From positions 1-64,000 of the forward strand of contig NZ_JAGHQT010000006.1 of the NCBI RefSeq assembly GCF_017744155.1: a DNA stretch of 64,000 bases, given 5' to 3'. The notes under the pieces were generated by a model. The model saw only the letters and a list, made by a program, of their open reading frames with translations, was not told the origin of the DNA and did not search any database. The DNA is from Endozoicomonas sp. G2_1. Lineage in GTDB: Bacteria; Pseudomonadota; Gammaproteobacteria; Enterobacterales; Alteromonadaceae. Each line of letters starts with the position of its first letter. Within the stretch, counting starts at the first letter, position 1. Both the position numbers and the translations under genes were made by a program. Below, piece by piece: positions 30,466 through 43,839 of this stretch.

Positions 30466-31164
30466 TTAGCGAATAACTTCCTGCCAATGGTTATTGATAT
30501 AGCGCTGGTGTGGAAAAAAGCGATTTTTGTAATTCATCTTCTGACAATCATCAATTTGATAGCCTAGATATAGGTATGGCTTGTTCAATGACTTTGCTGT
30601 TTCAATTTGCTTAAGAATCGATAAAACACCTAAGCCATATTGTCGATAGTCTGGGTGATAAAAGGTATATACCGCAGAAAGTGCGTCAGGTAATTCGTCG
30701 GTTACTGCAACGCTGATAAGTTTGTCATTGTGCCATAGTTCAACAAAGCGTTGTTCACTGATTTCGGTACTTAAAAACCCTTGATATTGCTCAGGGCTTG
30801 CCGGGTACATTGAACCATCGCGATGAATAGTATTGATATAGTGCTCGTACAACGCATAGTAGCTTTGACGCAATGCTTTTGATGTTTTAACTGTAAAATT
30901 CTCGCCTTTTTTCAATAGGCGCTTATGACTTTTACTTGGTTTGAATTCTTCGACCAATACTCTAATTGATTGACAGGCTTGGCAATTTGGACAATGAGGT
31001 CGATAAACTTGGTTGCCACTGCGACGAAAACCTTGTTGCATTAACCAATTGTAACCTTGGCTGTTGTGCAGGCGTTGATCGGTTGCGACGAGCAACTTTT
31101 CTTGCTGCTCTGGCAGATAGTTACAAGTAAATAGGTCGGTAATGCCAAACGTTAAATCAGACAA
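30466..31164 (-). CDS. bpt: aspartate/glutamate leucyltransferase (Bpt)
   Basis: Transfers leucine from Leu-tRNA to proteins with N-terminal Asp or Glu, creating a degron read by ClpS. The 232-residue protein combines the ATE N-terminal cysteine motif ([10 protein letters not shown] near residue 14 and [15 protein letters not shown] near 55-69) with the GNAT-like ATE C-terminal domain ([22 protein letters not shown] and LYLGYQI). It starts with TTG at 31164, preceded by AAGG at about nine bases. It is 50 bases after aat on the same strand, so aat-bpt form an operon; the pairing of both transferases beside clpSA is functional, not chance. Confidence 0.94.
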   Translation of the reverse strand: MSDLTFGITDLFTCNYLPEQQEKLLVATDQRLHNSQGYNWLMQQGFRRSGNQVYRPHCPNCQACQSIRVLVEEFKPSKSHKRLLKKGENFTVKTSKALRQSYYALYEHYINTIHRDGSMYPASPEQYQGFLSTEISEQRFVELWHNDKLISVAVTDELPDALSAVYTFYHPDYRQYGLGVLSILKQIETAKSLNKPYLYLGYQIDDCQKMNYKNRFFPHQRYINNHWQEVIR

Positions 31165-31214
31165 CTCAGTAACCTTCAGTGACTAACAATATATGACCAA
31201 TACGCAAATGACTT

Positions 31215-31925
31215 TTAAGCTAACGAGAGTGTTCTCGGTTGCCAAAAATCTTCTGCTATTATCTTATTTATAGCTTGTTCTTTGATTTTTATAAACTTTT
31301 CTCGCGATATTTCTACCGCGCCCATGTCTTCAAGAAACGGGTTTAGCATTTGACAGTCAATAAACTCAATGCCGTGTTGTTTCATTAAATGTGCCAGATA
31401 AACCAAGGCAACTTTGGAGCCGTTGGGCTGGCTATAAAACATCGACTCGCCAGAGAAAAAGCCATTAATGGCAACACCGTATAGTCCACCGACCAACTCG
31501 TCTTTACACCAAACTTCAATCGAATGGGCAACACCTAGCTGATGCAATTGCTGATACGCGTATTGCATTTCTGGCAAAATCCAGGTGCTTTCTCGACGAA
31601 AAGGCGCGTCAGCACAAAGTGCAACCACTTGGTTAAACGCCTTATTAACCGTGACTTGATAGAGATTTTTGTTGAGAAACTTTCTCAAGGTGCGATTAAT
31701 GCGAATGTGCTCGACGGGAATAATTGCTCTCGGGTTAGGTGACCACCACATCAGTGGCTCGTTTTCACTGTACCACGGGAAAATTCCTGATTTGTAGGCA
31801 TTAATGAGTCGCTTTACACTCAGATCACCACCAATAGCAAGTAAGCCGTTTGGCTCTACTAAAGCGCGTTCGACAGCAGGAAATGCGATATTGTCGTCGT
31901 CGAGTAATGTGATGGTTTGGCTCAT
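31215..31925 (-). CDS. aat: leucyl/phenylalanyl-tRNA-protein transferase
   Basis: Adds Leu or Phe to proteins with N-terminal Arg or Lys, making them ClpS/ClpAP substrates. The 236-residue protein contains the family hallmarks GLLAIGGDLS near residues 28-37, IFPWYSENEPLMWWSPNPR near 49-67, and FFSGESMFY with the GLYGVAINGFFSG loop near 145-160. Length equals the E. coli enzyme (234). The product N-degrons are destroyed by the ClpS-ClpA pair encoded 2-4 kb away. First gene of aat-bpt on the minus strand; trxB lies 136 bases upstream. Confidence 0.96.
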   Translation of the reverse strand: MSQTITLLDDDNIAFPAVERALVEPNGLLAIGGDLSVKRLINAYKSGIFPWYSENEPLMWWSPNPRAIIPVEHIRINRTLRKFLNKNLYQVTVNKAFNQVVALCADAPFRRESTWILPEMQYAYQQLHQLGVAHSIEVWCKDELVGGLYGVAINGFFSGESMFYSQPNGSKVALVYLAHLMKQHGIEFIDCQMLNPFLEDMGAVEISREKFIKIKEQAINKIIAEDFWQPRTLSLA

Positions 31926-32060
31926 AACCGAAACTGTTGCCGTTTATGGCGAAAAGGGACTTAATGATAGAGAATTACGCCCAAATTTTACAACTAATTA
32001 CCTAGCTAATTAAATTACTAAGAGATGTTGTTTGGATTTGGGCGTTAGATAACACTGATA

Positions 32061-33495
<1,435 letters not shown>

Positions 33496-33909
33496 ATGCG
33501 CAAACTTCTAACATTATTAATATTTTTACCCTTTATCTCGTTAGCATCCAATATTGAGTTGGCTGAAAAATTTATTGAATTGACAGATATCACAAAAGTA
33601 AAAGGGGCAACTCAAAAAGACATCGACGCAGTAGCTCATTTATTGTCGGATGAAATGCATTATCAACACCCAAACTATAATGCGGACTTGACGAAACAGC
33701 AGTTTATCGAAGGTTTAGTGCGGTATATGGGACGTGCTGATGCGATGAATTCAACTATAACCAGCAAAATTATTGGTTCTAATGCAGTTGCAGTTGCCTT
33801 TGTATCGACCACAGTTATTGACGGTAAAAAAGAAACTGACAAGCAACCTTTAATGCGCTTGTTTGAGTTTAAGCAAGGTAAAATTACGTTAGTGAAAGAA
33901 TATTGGTAA
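33496..33909 (+). CDS. exported NTF2-like (SnoaL-type) protein
   Basis: A 137-residue protein with an N-terminal signal peptide (MRKLLTLLIFLPFISLAS, probable cleavage after about residue 18), hence periplasmic. The remainder has the cone-shaped NTF2/SnoaL pattern: an N-terminal helix NIELAEKFIELTDI, then DAVAHLLSDEMHYQHPN (typical active-cavity segment), QQFIEGLVRYMG, and C-terminal strands ending LVKEYW. Such proteins range from isomerases to binding proteins, so no reaction can be assigned. The ATG has AAGGA eight bases upstream. It is the first of three accessory genes inserted between trxB and ald; 62 bases separate it from the next gene. Confidence 0.7.
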   Translation: MRKLLTLLIFLPFISLASNIELAEKFIELTDITKVKGATQKDIDAVAHLLSDEMHYQHPNYNADLTKQQFIEGLVRYMGRADAMNSTITSKIIGSNAVAVAFVSTTVIDGKKETDKQPLMRLFEFKQGKITLVKEYW

Positions 33910-33971
33910 GCCGTATATTGAAAATTTTACTTGATATAACTCCCTTATAACTTTCTCTATGTTTTAAATTC

Positions 33972-34418
33972 ATGACAATATCTCTAATACCAGTAACTAA
34001 AGAAAACTACGAAACTGTTTGCGATCTTGATGTGACACAAGAACAACAAGACTATGTTGCTAGCAATATGTGGTCATTGGTGGAAGCTTCCTTTAATGAA
34101 GGCTATGAAACTCGCGCAATTTCGAGCGCGGGTGAAATTGTCGGGTTTATTATGTGGGTGAAAGAGTCACCTCAAAAAGTGTCTATTTGGCGATTCATGG
34201 TTGATCAACATCACCAGCGAGCTGGCATTGGCCGACGTGCATTAGAACTGACTATAGCTGATATTAAGCAGTTAAATGGACTTACGGAGATAGAAATTTG
34301 TTATAACCCTAACAATCCTGTCGCTAAAGCGTTTTATTCGGGCTTTGGCTTTGTTGAAGTCGGTATGGATGATGACGACGAAGATATGCTGGCAGTGATC
34401 ACTATCGATAAAGTCTAA
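33972..34418 (+). CDS. GNAT-family N-acetyltransferase
   Basis: A 148-residue acetyltransferase. IVGFIMWVKES, WRFMVDQHHQRAGIGRRAL (residues about 76-94, containing the Q-x-x-G-x-G acetyl-CoA loop) and CYNPNNPVAKAFYSGFGFVE are the standard motifs, resembling the diamine/SpeG-like and PaiA-like branch in the CYNPNNPVA..FY segment. The substrate cannot be told; a polyamine acetyltransferase is one possibility. It lies between the NTF2-like and PcaC-like genes on the same strand, with 18 bases to the latter, so co-transcription is likely. Confidence 0.85.
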   Translation: MTISLIPVTKENYETVCDLDVTQEQQDYVASNMWSLVEASFNEGYETRAISSAGEIVGFIMWVKESPQKVSIWRFMVDQHHQRAGIGRRALELTIADIKQLNGLTEIEICYNPNNPVAKAFYSGFGFVEVGMDDDDEDMLAVITIDKV

Positions 34419-34436
34419 TGTTAGGAGAATACTGCC

Positions 34437-34844
34437 ATGAATGACACGTCACAAAAGTACCAACGCGGACTCGCTATGCGCAAAGAAGTGATGGGTGAGC
34501 AGTTTGTTGAACAAGCGCTTGGCTCAGCCACTGAGTTTACCGAGCCATTACAACAGCTAGTAACTGCTAATGCTTGGGGCGAAACTTGGGTTAGGGATGG
34601 CCTTAGCAAACAAACGAGAAGTTTAATTACGATTGCGACTTTAGCGGCGTTAAAAGCGTCAAATGAACTAAAAGGTCATGTTCGAGGCGCATTGCGAAAT
34701 GGCTGTAACGTAGAAGAAATTCAGGAAGTATTGCTGCATTCTACCGTTTATTGCGGCATGCCTTCTGGTATTGAAGCGTTTCGCGCGGCTAAAGAAGTGA
34801 TTGAAGCATGGCAAAGCGAGCAAGAGTCAAGGCAACAAAGCTAA
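34437..34844 (+). CDS. carboxymuconolactone decarboxylase family protein (PcaC-like)
   Basis: A 135-residue helical protein strongly resembling PcaC, 4-carboxymuconolactone decarboxylase of the beta-ketoadipate pathway: MRKEVMGEQFVEQAL, NAWGETWVRDGLSKQTRSLI near residues 44-63, GHVRGALRNGC and EVLLHSTVYCGMPSGIEAF near 97-118. AhpD-type peroxidase cysteine pairs (CxxC) are absent, favouring the decarboxylase branch. No other protocatechuate-pathway gene is nearby, so it may act on a different lactone or serve another role. TAGGAGA precedes the ATG. Last gene of the accessory trio, followed by a strong terminator. Confidence 0.88.
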   Translation: MNDTSQKYQRGLAMRKEVMGEQFVEQALGSATEFTEPLQQLVTANAWGETWVRDGLSKQTRSLITIATLAALKASNELKGHVRGALRNGCNVEEIQEVLLHSTVYCGMPSGIEAFRAAKEVIEAWQSEQESRQQS

Positions 34845-34866
34845 GATTTATCCAATGTTACAATAA

Positions 34867-34906
34867 GAAAAAACGGGCTTAAACCTAAAGTTTAAGCCCG
34901 TTTTTA
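34867..34906. terminator. bidirectional terminator between the PcaC-like gene and ald
   Basis: CGGGCTTAAAC and GTTTAAGCCCG pair around five bases, with A-run and T-run flanks. Confidence 0.92.
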
Positions 34907-34947
34907 TTTGTTATTTTAGCTAACTTAACGTCGTTAAAATCGCTCAA

Positions 34948-36069
34948 TTATAACGTTGCTAGTGCTTGCTCTGGCACAACAAAATCGTAACCTAAAACGT
35001 CAGCTACAGGCTTATTAGTAACTTTACCACCTAGCACGTTTAAGCCTTCCATTAAGTGTTTGTCGTCAAGTAGTGCTTGTTTAGCACCTTTGTTGGCGAT
35101 AGTTACAGCAAATGGCATAGTGGCGTTGGTTAATGCCATAGTTGAAGTGCGAGCGACTCCGCCTGGCATGTTAGCAACACAGTAGTGAACAACATCGTCA
35201 ACGACGTAAGTTGGCTCTTGGTGAGTGGTTGCTTTTGATGTTTCAAAACAGCCGCCTTGGTCAATGGCAACATCAACAACAACAGCGCCTTTTTTCATCA
35301 TTTTGATGTGCTCTTTGGTCACTAGCTTAGGTGCTGCTGCGCCAGGGATTAGTACCGCACCAATCACTAAGTCCGCTTCAACAACCAATTTGTTCATGGC
35401 ATCAGCCGTTGAGTAAACCGTTTTCAAGCGGCCGTTAAATTCTGTGTCTAATTGACGTAAACGCGGCAATGAACGATCTAAAATAGTGACGTCTGCACCC
35501 ATACCAACAGCCATGCGGGCAGCTTGTGTACCGACAACACCGCCGCCAATAATCAAGACTTTTGCTGGTGCAACGCCTGGTACACCACCAAGTAAAGCGC
35601 CTAAACCGCCTTGTGCTTTTTCTAATGCGTGAGCACCAGCTTGAATTGACATGCGACCTGCAACTTCAGACATAGGTGCAAGTAATGGCAAGCTGCCGTT
35701 GTCTGCGGTCACAGTTTCGTAGGCAATACAGGTTGCACCAGAGGCAATGAGTAATTCAGTCTGTTGTGGATCTGGGGCTAAGTGAAGGTAAGTGAAAAGA
35801 ATTTGGCCCGGACGTAACATTTTACATTCAACAGGTTGTGGCTCTTTTACTTTGATTATCATATCTGCCGCAGCGAAAATTTCAGCAGCTGTATCGGCAA
35901 TTGTTGCACCGGCATCAAGGTATTGTTCATTGTCAAAACCAATGGCAGCACCACCATTATTTTCAACAACAACGCTGTGACCGTTTACAACGAGCTCTTT
36001 AACGCCTGCTGGTGTTAAGCCAATGCGGTATTCGTGGTTTTTTATTTCTTTTGGAACGCCAATAAGCAT
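34948..36069 (-). CDS. ald: alanine dehydrogenase
   Basis: NAD-dependent interconversion of L-alanine with pyruvate and ammonia. With the start at ATG 36069 (373 residues; AGGA eight bases upstream) the catalytic residues fall at the family positions Lys75 (IIKVKEPQ) and His96 (TYLHLAPD). The Rossmann motif [15 protein letters not shown] is near 171-185, and [15 protein letters not shown] is near 300. A longer frame adding MLIIYYRITV is rejected. It is divergent from an Lrp-type regulator across 233 bases, and Lrp-family proteins commonly control alanine and leucine catabolism, so regulation by the neighbour is plausible. Confidence 0.96.
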   Translation of the reverse strand: MLIGVPKEIKNHEYRIGLTPAGVKELVVNGHSVVVENNGGAAIGFDNEQYLDAGATIADTAAEIFAAADMIIKVKEPQPVECKMLRPGQILFTYLHLAPDPQQTELLIASGATCIAYETVTADNGSLPLLAPMSEVAGRMSIQAGAHALEKAQGGLGALLGGVPGVAPAKVLIIGGGVVGTQAARMAVGMGADVTILDRSLPRLRQLDTEFNGRLKTVYSTADAMNKLVVEADLVIGAVLIPGAAAPKLVTKEHIKMMKKGAVVVDVAIDQGGCFETSKATTHQEPTYVVDDVVHYCVANMPGGVARTSTMALTNATMPFAVTIANKGAKQALLDDKHLMEGLNVLGGKVTNKPVADVLGYDFVVPEQALATL

Positions 36070-36302
36070 AACAGTTATCCTGTAGTAAATAATGAGCAAT
36101 CAGCTCGATAAAATATGTGACTATTCTAATGCGGTTTTATTAGATTATCTGACTTTAATTAAGTTGTTATTAGTGTATTATTCTTAAAAAGGTTATTTTT
36201 ATAGTGAATAAATTTGCTACGACGTGATTGGTTAAGCGCTTTGTTACTTCAACACGTTAAGGCGAGAGTGACACTAGAAATACAAAAGCAAGAGCCAAAG
36301 CA

Positions 36303-36800
36303 ATGCAACAAAAACAATCGCAAAATAAGTCAGATAAACCTCTTGATCGCATCGATAGAAATATTTTAGCTCAGTTACAGCTAGATGGCCGATTATCGAA
36401 TGTCGAATTAGCGCGTAGGGTAGGGCTAAGCCCAACCCCTTGTCTTGAACGGGTTAAACGCTTAGAGCAAGAACATTATATTTTGGGCTACCAAGCAAAG
36501 CTTAACCCCGCAAAGTTAGATGCTGCTTTATTAGTGTTAGTTGAAATAACTTTGACCAAAACGAGTCCAGACGTGTTTGATGAGTTCTCAAAAGCAGTGC
36601 ACGAACTCGATGTCATTCAGGAATGTCACCTTGTTTCTGGCAACTTTGATTTCTTGTTAAAAACACGGGTGGCTGACATGGCAGCGTATCGCGACTTACT
36701 AGGAGATACCTTATTACGCTTGCCGGCGGTGAGTGAAAGCAGAACCTACGTCGTCATGGAAGAAGTAAAAGCAACCAGTCAGTTGCCAATCCATAGATAA
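36303..36800 (+). CDS. lrp: leucine-responsive regulatory protein (Lrp)
   Basis: Global transcription regulator of the Lrp/AsnC family, 165 residues. The N-terminal helix-turn-helix ([35 protein letters not shown], about residues 20-53) matches E. coli Lrp closely, and the C-terminal RAM ligand domain ([20 protein letters not shown] to about 155) is complete. The identity is supported by position: E. coli has trxB-lrp-ftsK-lolA-rarA-serS. The ald gene on the other side of the divergent promoter region is a likely target. No strong ribosome-binding site precedes the ATG. Confidence 0.95.
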   Translation: MQQKQSQNKSDKPLDRIDRNILAQLQLDGRLSNVELARRVGLSPTPCLERVKRLEQEHYILGYQAKLNPAKLDAALLVLVEITLTKTSPDVFDEFSKAVHELDVIQECHLVSGNFDFLLKTRVADMAAYRDLLGDTLLRLPAVSESRTYVVMEEVKATSQLPIHR

Positions 36801-36822
36801 TCGTTTGCTCTCACGCCATTGT

Positions 36823-36838
36823 CTGTTATTTTATACAG
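36823..36838. promoter_or_regulatory. LexA (SOS) box upstream of ftsK
   Basis: CTGTTATTTTATACAG is an exact CTGT-N8-ACAG LexA box with an AT-rich centre. A -10-like TATAAA lies at 36845-36850 and a -35-like TCTGTT at 36822-36827 (17-base spacer), so LexA would cover the promoter. E. coli ftsK (dinH) also has a LexA-controlled promoter. It ends 42 bases before the ftsK start. Confidence 0.8.
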
Positions 36839-36880
36839 TTCAAGTATAAATTTTCCCATATTGAGTTTCAGGTTTGTATT

Positions 36881-39520
36881 TTGTCTCAAGATTCTTCTAA
36901 GTTATCGGGTGTGCAACGCTTGCTAGAGGCCGGCTTGCTAGTTACGTGCGTAGTGGCGATGTATTTAATGTTGTCGCTCTACAGTTTTAATATTGCCGAC
37001 CCAGGTTGGTCTCAAACCGGTTATCAAGTACCTGTTCGCAATTTAGGCGGTGCTATTGGTGCTTATTTGTCTGATTTACTACTGAGTATTTTTGGCTGGC
37101 TCGCCTACAGTATTCCCTTTGTGATTGCCTTAATTGGTTGGCTGAGCTTCCGACGCTTTTATCAGTTAATGCAGATTGATTATCTAACCTTAGGCTTAAA
37201 AATTCTCGGCTTTATTTTGTTTTACATTGGTGCGACTGCCATTGCCAGCATGAATATTGACGACATTTATTATTTTTCAGCAGGCGGGATTGTTGGCGAC
37301 TATTTAAGTACTAGCTTATTACCGTATTTGTCATTTGTCGGCAGTAGCTTGTTGTTTTTGCTATTTGTTTGTTCAGGCTTAGTGTTTTTAACTGGTATTT
37401 CTTGGCTCGACTGTATTGATAATCTTGGTCGTTACACCATAGCAGGTGCTCTTGCCTTAGTTGGGTTGCCAAAGCTGTTACAAGAGAAGTTTGCTGCTTC
37501 ACCTATTGAACCGTCGACACAAGTTGATGCGACGCCAGCGTTGGCCTCTGCAGACGATTTAGCGGATAATATGTTTGAATCGGCCGACAGCGTTGAAAAA
37601 GAGTCTGAAAAAGTCAACTCAAAAAGCAAAAAAGGTTTTTTCTCGTTTGGTAAAAAATCGAAAGATGAAGATATCGATTCAATTAACTCGACAGACAGTG
37701 ACCTGCACAAAACAAGTGATGAAGCGGAAGTTGAACATGCTTTGGCACAGGTCAATGAAATTAATGAAACTGGCCACAACACACAAGAATCAAGCATGAG
37801 TAATGAACGCAAAGAGCCATTTGTCGCCATTGACGACTTAATCGAGGGCCCGATTCACGCCAATGTGCAAGCAGAAGTGCGAGAAGAAGAAATTACAGCT
37901 GCCTTTGAAACGGTCGCTAAACCTAAGGTTGTTGAACTAGAGCCTGAATTACCAGCCGCCACTGAATCAAGTCAGCACAATAATGATAGCGGTGCTGTCG
38001 AGAGTGGAGAAAATGATGACAAGTATCAAGGTTTGCCATCACTTGACTTACTAGATCGTCCAGACAAGGCTACTAATCCAATTGACCAAGAGGAGCTTGA
38101 CCAAGTCAGCCGCCTAGTTGAAGCCAAGTTGATTGAATTTGGCGTTAAAGCCAGTGTTGTTGCCGTATTTCCAGGGCCGGTTATCACGCGCTTTGAACTT
38201 GACTTAGCTCCTGGTGTTAAGGTCAGTAAAATTACTGGCTTGTCTAAGGATTTAGCTCGTTCACTATCGGCAAAAAGCGTGCGGGTGGTTGAAGTAATCG
38301 AAGGTAAGTCAGTCATTGGCATTGAATTGCCAAATAAGCACCGCGAAACCGTGATGTTTTCTGATGTAATTTCATGTGCAAAATTTGACACATCGCCATC
38401 TAACTTGGCAATGGCAATTGGTAGCGATATTTCTGGCAACCCTGTGATTGCCGACTTAGCTAAAATGCCGCATTTGTTGGTTGCAGGTACGACTGGTTCA
38501 GGTAAATCAGTTGCCGTTAATACTATGATTGTCAGTATCTTGTACAAGTCTTCGCCAGAAGACGTGCGCATGATTATGATTGATCCCAAGCAGGTTGAAT
38601 TATCGGTTTATGACGGTATTCCACATTTATTGTCGGAAGTGGTTACCGATATGAAAGAAGCGGCTAACGCACTGCGCTGGTGTGTTGGCGAAATGGAACG
38701 TCGTTATCAGCTCATGTCTAAACTTGGCGTGCGCAACTTAAAGGGGTTTAACGCCAAGGTTAAAGAAGCGATTGATAACGGGGAGCCGTTAATTGACCCG
38801 CTGTGGCAGCCCAACGACGCATTTAGCCAAACACCGCCCAAATTAGAAAAACTGCCGTCTATTGTCATTGTTGTCGACGAATTTGCCGATATGATGATGA
38901 TTGTCGGTAAAAAAGTTGAAGAATTGATTGCCCGTATTGCTCAAAAAGCACGTGCTGCTGGTATTCACTTAATTCTCGCAACTCAACGTCCTTCAGCCGA
39001 TGTCATTACTGGCTTGATTAAAGCGAATATTCCAACTCGGATGGCGTTGCGCGTACAGTCGCGGATTGAATCTCGTATCATTCTTGACCAACAGGGGGCA
39101 GAGCAGTTACTTGGCATGGGTGATATGTTCTATTTACCACCGGGTGAAGCGGTGCCAATTCGCGTCCATGGCGCGTTTGTCGACGATCACGAAGTACATG
39201 CGGTGGTTAGTGATTGGAAATCGCGTGGGGAACCAAATTACCTTGACGAAATCTTATCTGGTGAGATGGAGCAAGAAATCTTGCTGCCGGGCGAACAACC
39301 AGAAGGTGGTGATGAAGAGCTTGATACGCTTTACGACGAAGCTTTGGCATTTGTTACCGAAACGCGTCGAGTGTCTATTTCCAGTGTTCAGCGCAAATTT
39401 AGAATTGGCTATAACCGTGCCGCTCGCATTGTTGAGCAAATGGAAATGCAAGGCGTTGTCAGCACACCGGGCCACAATGGTGCCCGCGAAGTATTGGCGC
39501 CACCGCCCGTAAAAGAATAA
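36881..39520 (+). CDS. ftsK: DNA translocase FtsK
   Basis: Septal DNA pump that clears chromosome termini and activates XerCD at dif. The 879-residue protein starts with TTG (36881). It has four membrane helices in about residues 15-200, a charged linker rich in Ser, Glu and Lys (about 205-400) that is much shorter than in E. coli FtsK (1,329 residues in all), the RecA-like motor with Walker [13 protein letters not shown] near 533-545 and Walker [13 protein letters not shown] near 661, and the C-terminal winged-helix gamma domain ([20 protein letters not shown], about 830-879) that reads KOPS. A LexA box lies in the promoter. It is followed by lolA-rarA-crcB-serS. Confidence 0.96.
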   Translation: MSQDSSKLSGVQRLLEAGLLVTCVVAMYLMLSLYSFNIADPGWSQTGYQVPVRNLGGAIGAYLSDLLLSIFGWLAYSIPFVIALIGWLSFRRFYQLMQIDYLTLGLKILGFILFYIGATAIASMNIDDIYYFSAGGIVGDYLSTSLLPYLSFVGSSLLFLLFVCSGLVFLTGISWLDCIDNLGRYTIAGALALVGLPKLLQEKFAASPIEPSTQVDATPALASADDLADNMFESADSVEKESEKVNSKSKKGFFSFGKKSKDEDIDSINSTDSDLHKTSDEAEVEHALAQVNEINETGHNTQESSMSNERKEPFVAIDDLIEGPIHANVQAEVREEEITAAFETVAKPKVVELEPELPAATESSQHNNDSGAVESGENDDKYQGLPSLDLLDRPDKATNPIDQEELDQVSRLVEAKLIEFGVKASVVAVFPGPVITRFELDLAPGVKVSKITGLSKDLARSLSAKSVRVVEVIEGKSVIGIELPNKHRETVMFSDVISCAKFDTSPSNLAMAIGSDISGNPVIADLAKMPHLLVAGTTGSGKSVAVNTMIVSILYKSSPEDVRMIMIDPKQVELSVYDGIPHLLSEVVTDMKEAANALRWCVGEMERRYQLMSKLGVRNLKGFNAKVKEAIDNGEPLIDPLWQPNDAFSQTPPKLEKLPSIVIVVDEFADMMMIVGKKVEELIARIAQKARAAGIHLILATQRPSADVITGLIKANIPTRMALRVQSRIESRIILDQQGAEQLLGMGDMFYLPPGEAVPIRVHGAFVDDHEVHAVVSDWKSRGEPNYLDEILSGEMEQEILLPGEQPEGGDEELDTLYDEALAFVTETRRVSISSVQRKFRIGYNRAARIVEQMEMQGVVSTPGHNGAREVLAPPPVKE

Positions 39521-39601
39521 TGAGTTTTAGCCAAAGTGGCTGATATCAACTAATAGGTGACAGCTAGCCAGTTGGATTAAAACGGCTAGCGCAGTAAAAC
39601 T

Positions 39602-40528
39602 ATGATGCAAAAAACAAACTTAAATCAAATTACAAAAACAATCGCGACAACATCGCCGAAAAATACAGCTAAGGCGCTACCAAGGTTAATCACCAAGGCT
39701 GTGAAAGCGTTAATGCAACCCAAAACCAAAGCAAATGTTACCGTTAGCGCTGCGCTGGCCGCTTCGATATTGACCTTTTCAGCCCAAAGCACTGAAAACA
39801 GCCTGACAGCAGAGCTTGCTGATAAGACGTTAGCACAAGAGCAAACACTACCGTTAGTAAATGAAACACCTAAAAAAGGTGGCTTTAAACCCGATCCTCA
39901 AGCAATTAATGACAGCTCGGCTAGTGCGGATAACAGCGAGGCTGCTCAGTCGTTAAAAAAGATGCTCGCTCAGCTCGATTTTTTTAGCGCTAAATTCAGC
40001 CAAGAGATTAAAGACATCGACGGTCAACTACTGCAACAAGGCAGTGGTACCTTGGCGGTGAGTAAGCCAAATTTGATCAACTGGACAACCCTGAGCCCTG
40101 AGGAGTCACAAATTGTCTCTGATGGTCAAGCGTTGTGGTTTTACGAGCCATTTATTGAGCAGGTGAGCGTATTTAGTTTGGCGCAAGCGGTTGCCAATAC
40201 GCCTATTTTATTGATTACTAGCGCTGATGACAGCCTTTGGCAAGACTATAACGTCGAACAGCTTCCAGATCTTAACTCGGGAAAGACTTATTTGGTTAGC
40301 AGCAAAAGTAGTGAAGCGCAGGTGAAAAGTTTGCGGTTGCGTTTTTCCAATAGTGAAAATGCATCAAGTACAGCAAGTAAAATAGCCCTCGAAAATATTG
40401 TCATTACCGACGCCACCGGCCAAACCAGTGAGATTGTTTTATCTGAGATTGTTCTGGATAAAATACCAAGTGTTAACACCTTTGAGTTTATCGTCCCTGA
40501 AGGGGTAAATATCGATGATCAAAGGTAG
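39602..40528 (+). CDS. lolA: outer-membrane lipoprotein carrier protein LolA with a long N-terminal region
   Basis: Periplasmic chaperone that ferries lipoproteins from LolCDE to LolB. The LolA core is at about residues 115-308: [50 protein letters not shown] and the end [11 protein letters not shown] match E. coli LolA (203 residues). The precursor is about 100 residues longer than usual. A signal-peptide-like segment [18 protein letters not shown] begins near residue 47 and is followed by a roughly 50-residue linker rich in Ala, Ser, Asn and Pro. ATG at residue 38 (39713), giving [12 protein letters not shown], is a better signal-peptide start, and the true start may be there; neither site has a strong Shine-Dalgarno sequence. 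It overlaps rarA by 14 bases. Confidence 0.88.
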   Translation: MMQKTNLNQITKTIATTSPKNTAKALPRLITKAVKALMQPKTKANVTVSAALAASILTFSAQSTENSLTAELADKTLAQEQTLPLVNETPKKGGFKPDPQAINDSSASADNSEAAQSLKKMLAQLDFFSAKFSQEIKDIDGQLLQQGSGTLAVSKPNLINWTTLSPEESQIVSDGQALWFYEPFIEQVSVFSLAQAVANTPILLITSADDSLWQDYNVEQLPDLNSGKTYLVSSKSSEAQVKSLRLRFSNSENASSTASKIALENIVITDATGQTSEIVLSEIVLDKIPSVNTFEFIVPEGVNIDDQR

Positions 40529-41900
40529 TGGCTCAGGCGATTTATTTAGTCAATTAGAACAAGAGCAAAGCAGTCAATTTCAACCATTGGCTGCGCGTTT
40601 ACGGCCGCAATCTCTAAACCAGTACATTGGTCAGCAACATATATTAGCGCCAGAAATGCCATTAGCACGGGCAATTAACGCTGGTAAATGTCATTCGTTA
40701 ATTTTTTGGGGGCCACCGGGAACGGGCAAAACCACATTAGCAGAGATTATTGCCAGCCACGCCGACGCCGCAATTGAGCGAATTTCAGCGGTTACGTCAG
40801 GTATTAAGGAAATTCGTCAAGCTATCGATCAAGCAAAAGAGCGTCAATTACTGCATCAGCAAAAAACCGTGATGTTTGTCGATGAAGTACACCGCTTTAA
40901 CAAAAGCCAGCAAGACGCCTTTTTGCCACACATAGAAGATGGCACCATTACCTTTATTGGCGCAACCACAGAAAATCCAGCTTTTGAATTAAATAAAGCG
41001 ATTCTTTCTCGCGCTCGCGTTTATACTCTGCAAAAACTCGATATCGATGCTCTGCAACTCGTTTTTACGCGCGCCTGTCAGTTTTTGCGTGAGCAAGACT
41101 TACTTGAAGTTCAAATCGAAGATAAAGCATTAGAGCAATTGTTATCACTTGCTGATGGCGATGCTAGACGCTTGTTAAATTTGCTTGAAACCAGTCTCGA
41201 TATTACTTTGCAAGAACCCAGCACGAGTGACCAAAAACATATTGTCAAAAAGTTAACTCTTAGCCAAATTACGCAAGTGGCTGGGGATAAAATTGCCTTA
41301 TATGATAAAAACGGCGATGCTTTTTACGATTTAATTAGCGCTTTTCACAAGTCGGTACGAGGCTCAGATCCAGATGCCGCGCTTTATTGGTATGCTCGCA
41401 TTCTAACCGCCGGTGGCGATCCGCTTTATGTTGCCCGTCGTTTGTTGGCGATAGCCTCTGAAGATATTGGTAATGCTGATCCAAGAGCCTTACAACTTGG
41501 CCTAAATGCTTGGGATACTTTTGTTAGGGTGGGGCCGGCTGAAGGCGAACGCGCTATTGCTCAAGCGGCGGTTTACATGGCATTAGCGCCCAAGAGTAAT
41601 GCGGTTTATGTCGCCTTTAAAGCAGCACGCGCGTTAGCACAGCAAACCAGTGATCTAGATGTGCCGTTCCATTTAAAAAATGCCACGAGTGAGCTAACTA
41701 AGTCATTGGGGCATGGAGATGGCTATCGCTATGCCCATGACGAAGCAGGGGCATTTGCCGCCGGTGAAAACTATTTTCCAGAAGCTATAGCCCAAAGTCA
41801 GTTTTACTATCCCACTGAACGCGGTTTAGAAAAACAACTCAAGGCAAAAGCCGAGTATCTCACTAAGCAAAATAAGGAAAGTGATGACCAACGCTATTAA
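40515..41900 (+). CDS. rarA: replication-associated recombination protein A (RarA/MgsA)
   Basis: AAA+ ATPase related to clamp loaders (WHIP/MgsA) that acts at stalled forks. The 461-residue protein has [20 protein letters not shown] at the N-terminus, Walker [10 protein letters not shown] near residue 67-75, Walker [17 protein letters not shown] near 117, the sensor TTENP, and the C-terminal tetramerisation part [20 protein letters not shown] and [19 protein letters not shown]. Its start overlaps the lolA end by 14 bases with AAGGGG in the lolA frame, so translation is coupled. lolA-rarA-serS is conserved in E. coli. Confidence 0.95.
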   Translation: MIKGSGSGDLFSQLEQEQSSQFQPLAARLRPQSLNQYIGQQHILAPEMPLARAINAGKCHSLIFWGPPGTGKTTLAEIIASHADAAIERISAVTSGIKEIRQAIDQAKERQLLHQQKTVMFVDEVHRFNKSQQDAFLPHIEDGTITFIGATTENPAFELNKAILSRARVYTLQKLDIDALQLVFTRACQFLREQDLLEVQIEDKALEQLLSLADGDARRLLNLLETSLDITLQEPSTSDQKHIVKKLTLSQITQVAGDKIALYDKNGDAFYDLISAFHKSVRGSDPDAALYWYARILTAGGDPLYVARRLLAIASEDIGNADPRALQLGLNAWDTFVRVGPAEGERAIAQAAVYMALAPKSNAVYVAFKAARALAQQTSDLDVPFHLKNATSELTKSLGHGDGYRYAHDEAGAFAAGENYFPEAIAQSQFYYPTERGLEKQLKAKAEYLTKQNKESDDQRY

Positions 41901-42294
41901 TACGCTAAATCCGTGGTTAATTTATGGTCTAGTTGCCTTAGGTGGCGCCTCTGGTGCTAGCTTGCGCTTTTATATTTCACAATTAATGCTAAATTGGCTC
42001 GGAAAAGGATTCCCTTTTGCGACGTTGACGGTTAATATTTCCGGCTCCCTAATTATGGGATTATTATACAGTTTAATTGAACAGGGGATTATTGAGGTTC
42101 ACCTTAGCAGAACCTTAATTGGTATTGGCTTTTTAGGCGCATTTACCACCTTTTCAACGTTTTCATTAGATACCTTGCTGTTGCTTCAGCAGGGTGAATT
42201 GTTAAAAGCGTTTACCAATGTTTTATTAAATGTCGGTCTTTGTTTACTTGCTGCAGCGGCCGGCATGTATTTGGTAAACCTAATTAGTAAATAA
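41884..42294 (+). CDS. crcB: fluoride ion transporter CrcB
   Basis: Fluc-type fluoride channel, a dual-topology four-helix inner-membrane protein that lets fluoride out of the cell. The 136-residue sequence has [15 protein letters not shown] near residues 20-34, [15 protein letters not shown] near 50 with the pore-lining Asn, and [16 protein letters not shown] near 77-92, the phenylalanine box and central sodium site. The start is taken as ATG 41884 (AAGGAA upstream); GTG at 41881 is possible. It overlaps the end of rarA by 17 bases and precedes serS by 18 bases. E. coli has no crcB at this place. No fluoride riboswitch is expected or seen inside the operon. Confidence 0.95.
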   Translation: MTNAINTLNPWLIYGLVALGGASGASLRFYISQLMLNWLGKGFPFATLTVNISGSLIMGLLYSLIEQGIIEVHLSRTLIGIGFLGAFTTFSTFSLDTLLLLQQGELLKAFTNVLLNVGLCLLAAAAGMYLVNLISK

Positions 42295-42306
42295 CTTTAT
42301 TAGTGA

Positions 42307-43593
<1,287 letters not shown>

Positions 43594-43619
43594 TTGTTAA
43601 CCTAATGCGAACTTCTAAA

Positions 43620-43649
43620 GCCAAATACCTTGGGGTATTTGGCTTTTTT
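43620..43649 (+). terminator. terminator after serS
   Basis: GCCAAATACC (43620-43629) pairs with GGTATTTGGC (43634-43643), followed by TTTTTT, 26 bases past the serS stop. A second AT-rich hairpin, TGATATTT/AAATATCA, lies at 43698-43719. Confidence 0.92.
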
Positions 43650-43839
43650 GCTTTAGTCGTAACAACGAATTACCAATAAGCTTTAGAGCAAGTTGTTTGA
43701 TATTTACGCTCAAATATCAGTATTTTTACTATTTTAGCTAATTTTGAATGAATATTTCGCTTTTCAGGTCTTAATTAGCAATTCCTGTTAACTTTCTCGT
43801 TGACGACTGTTTCACATTTATAGGTAGTAATTTAAGTAA

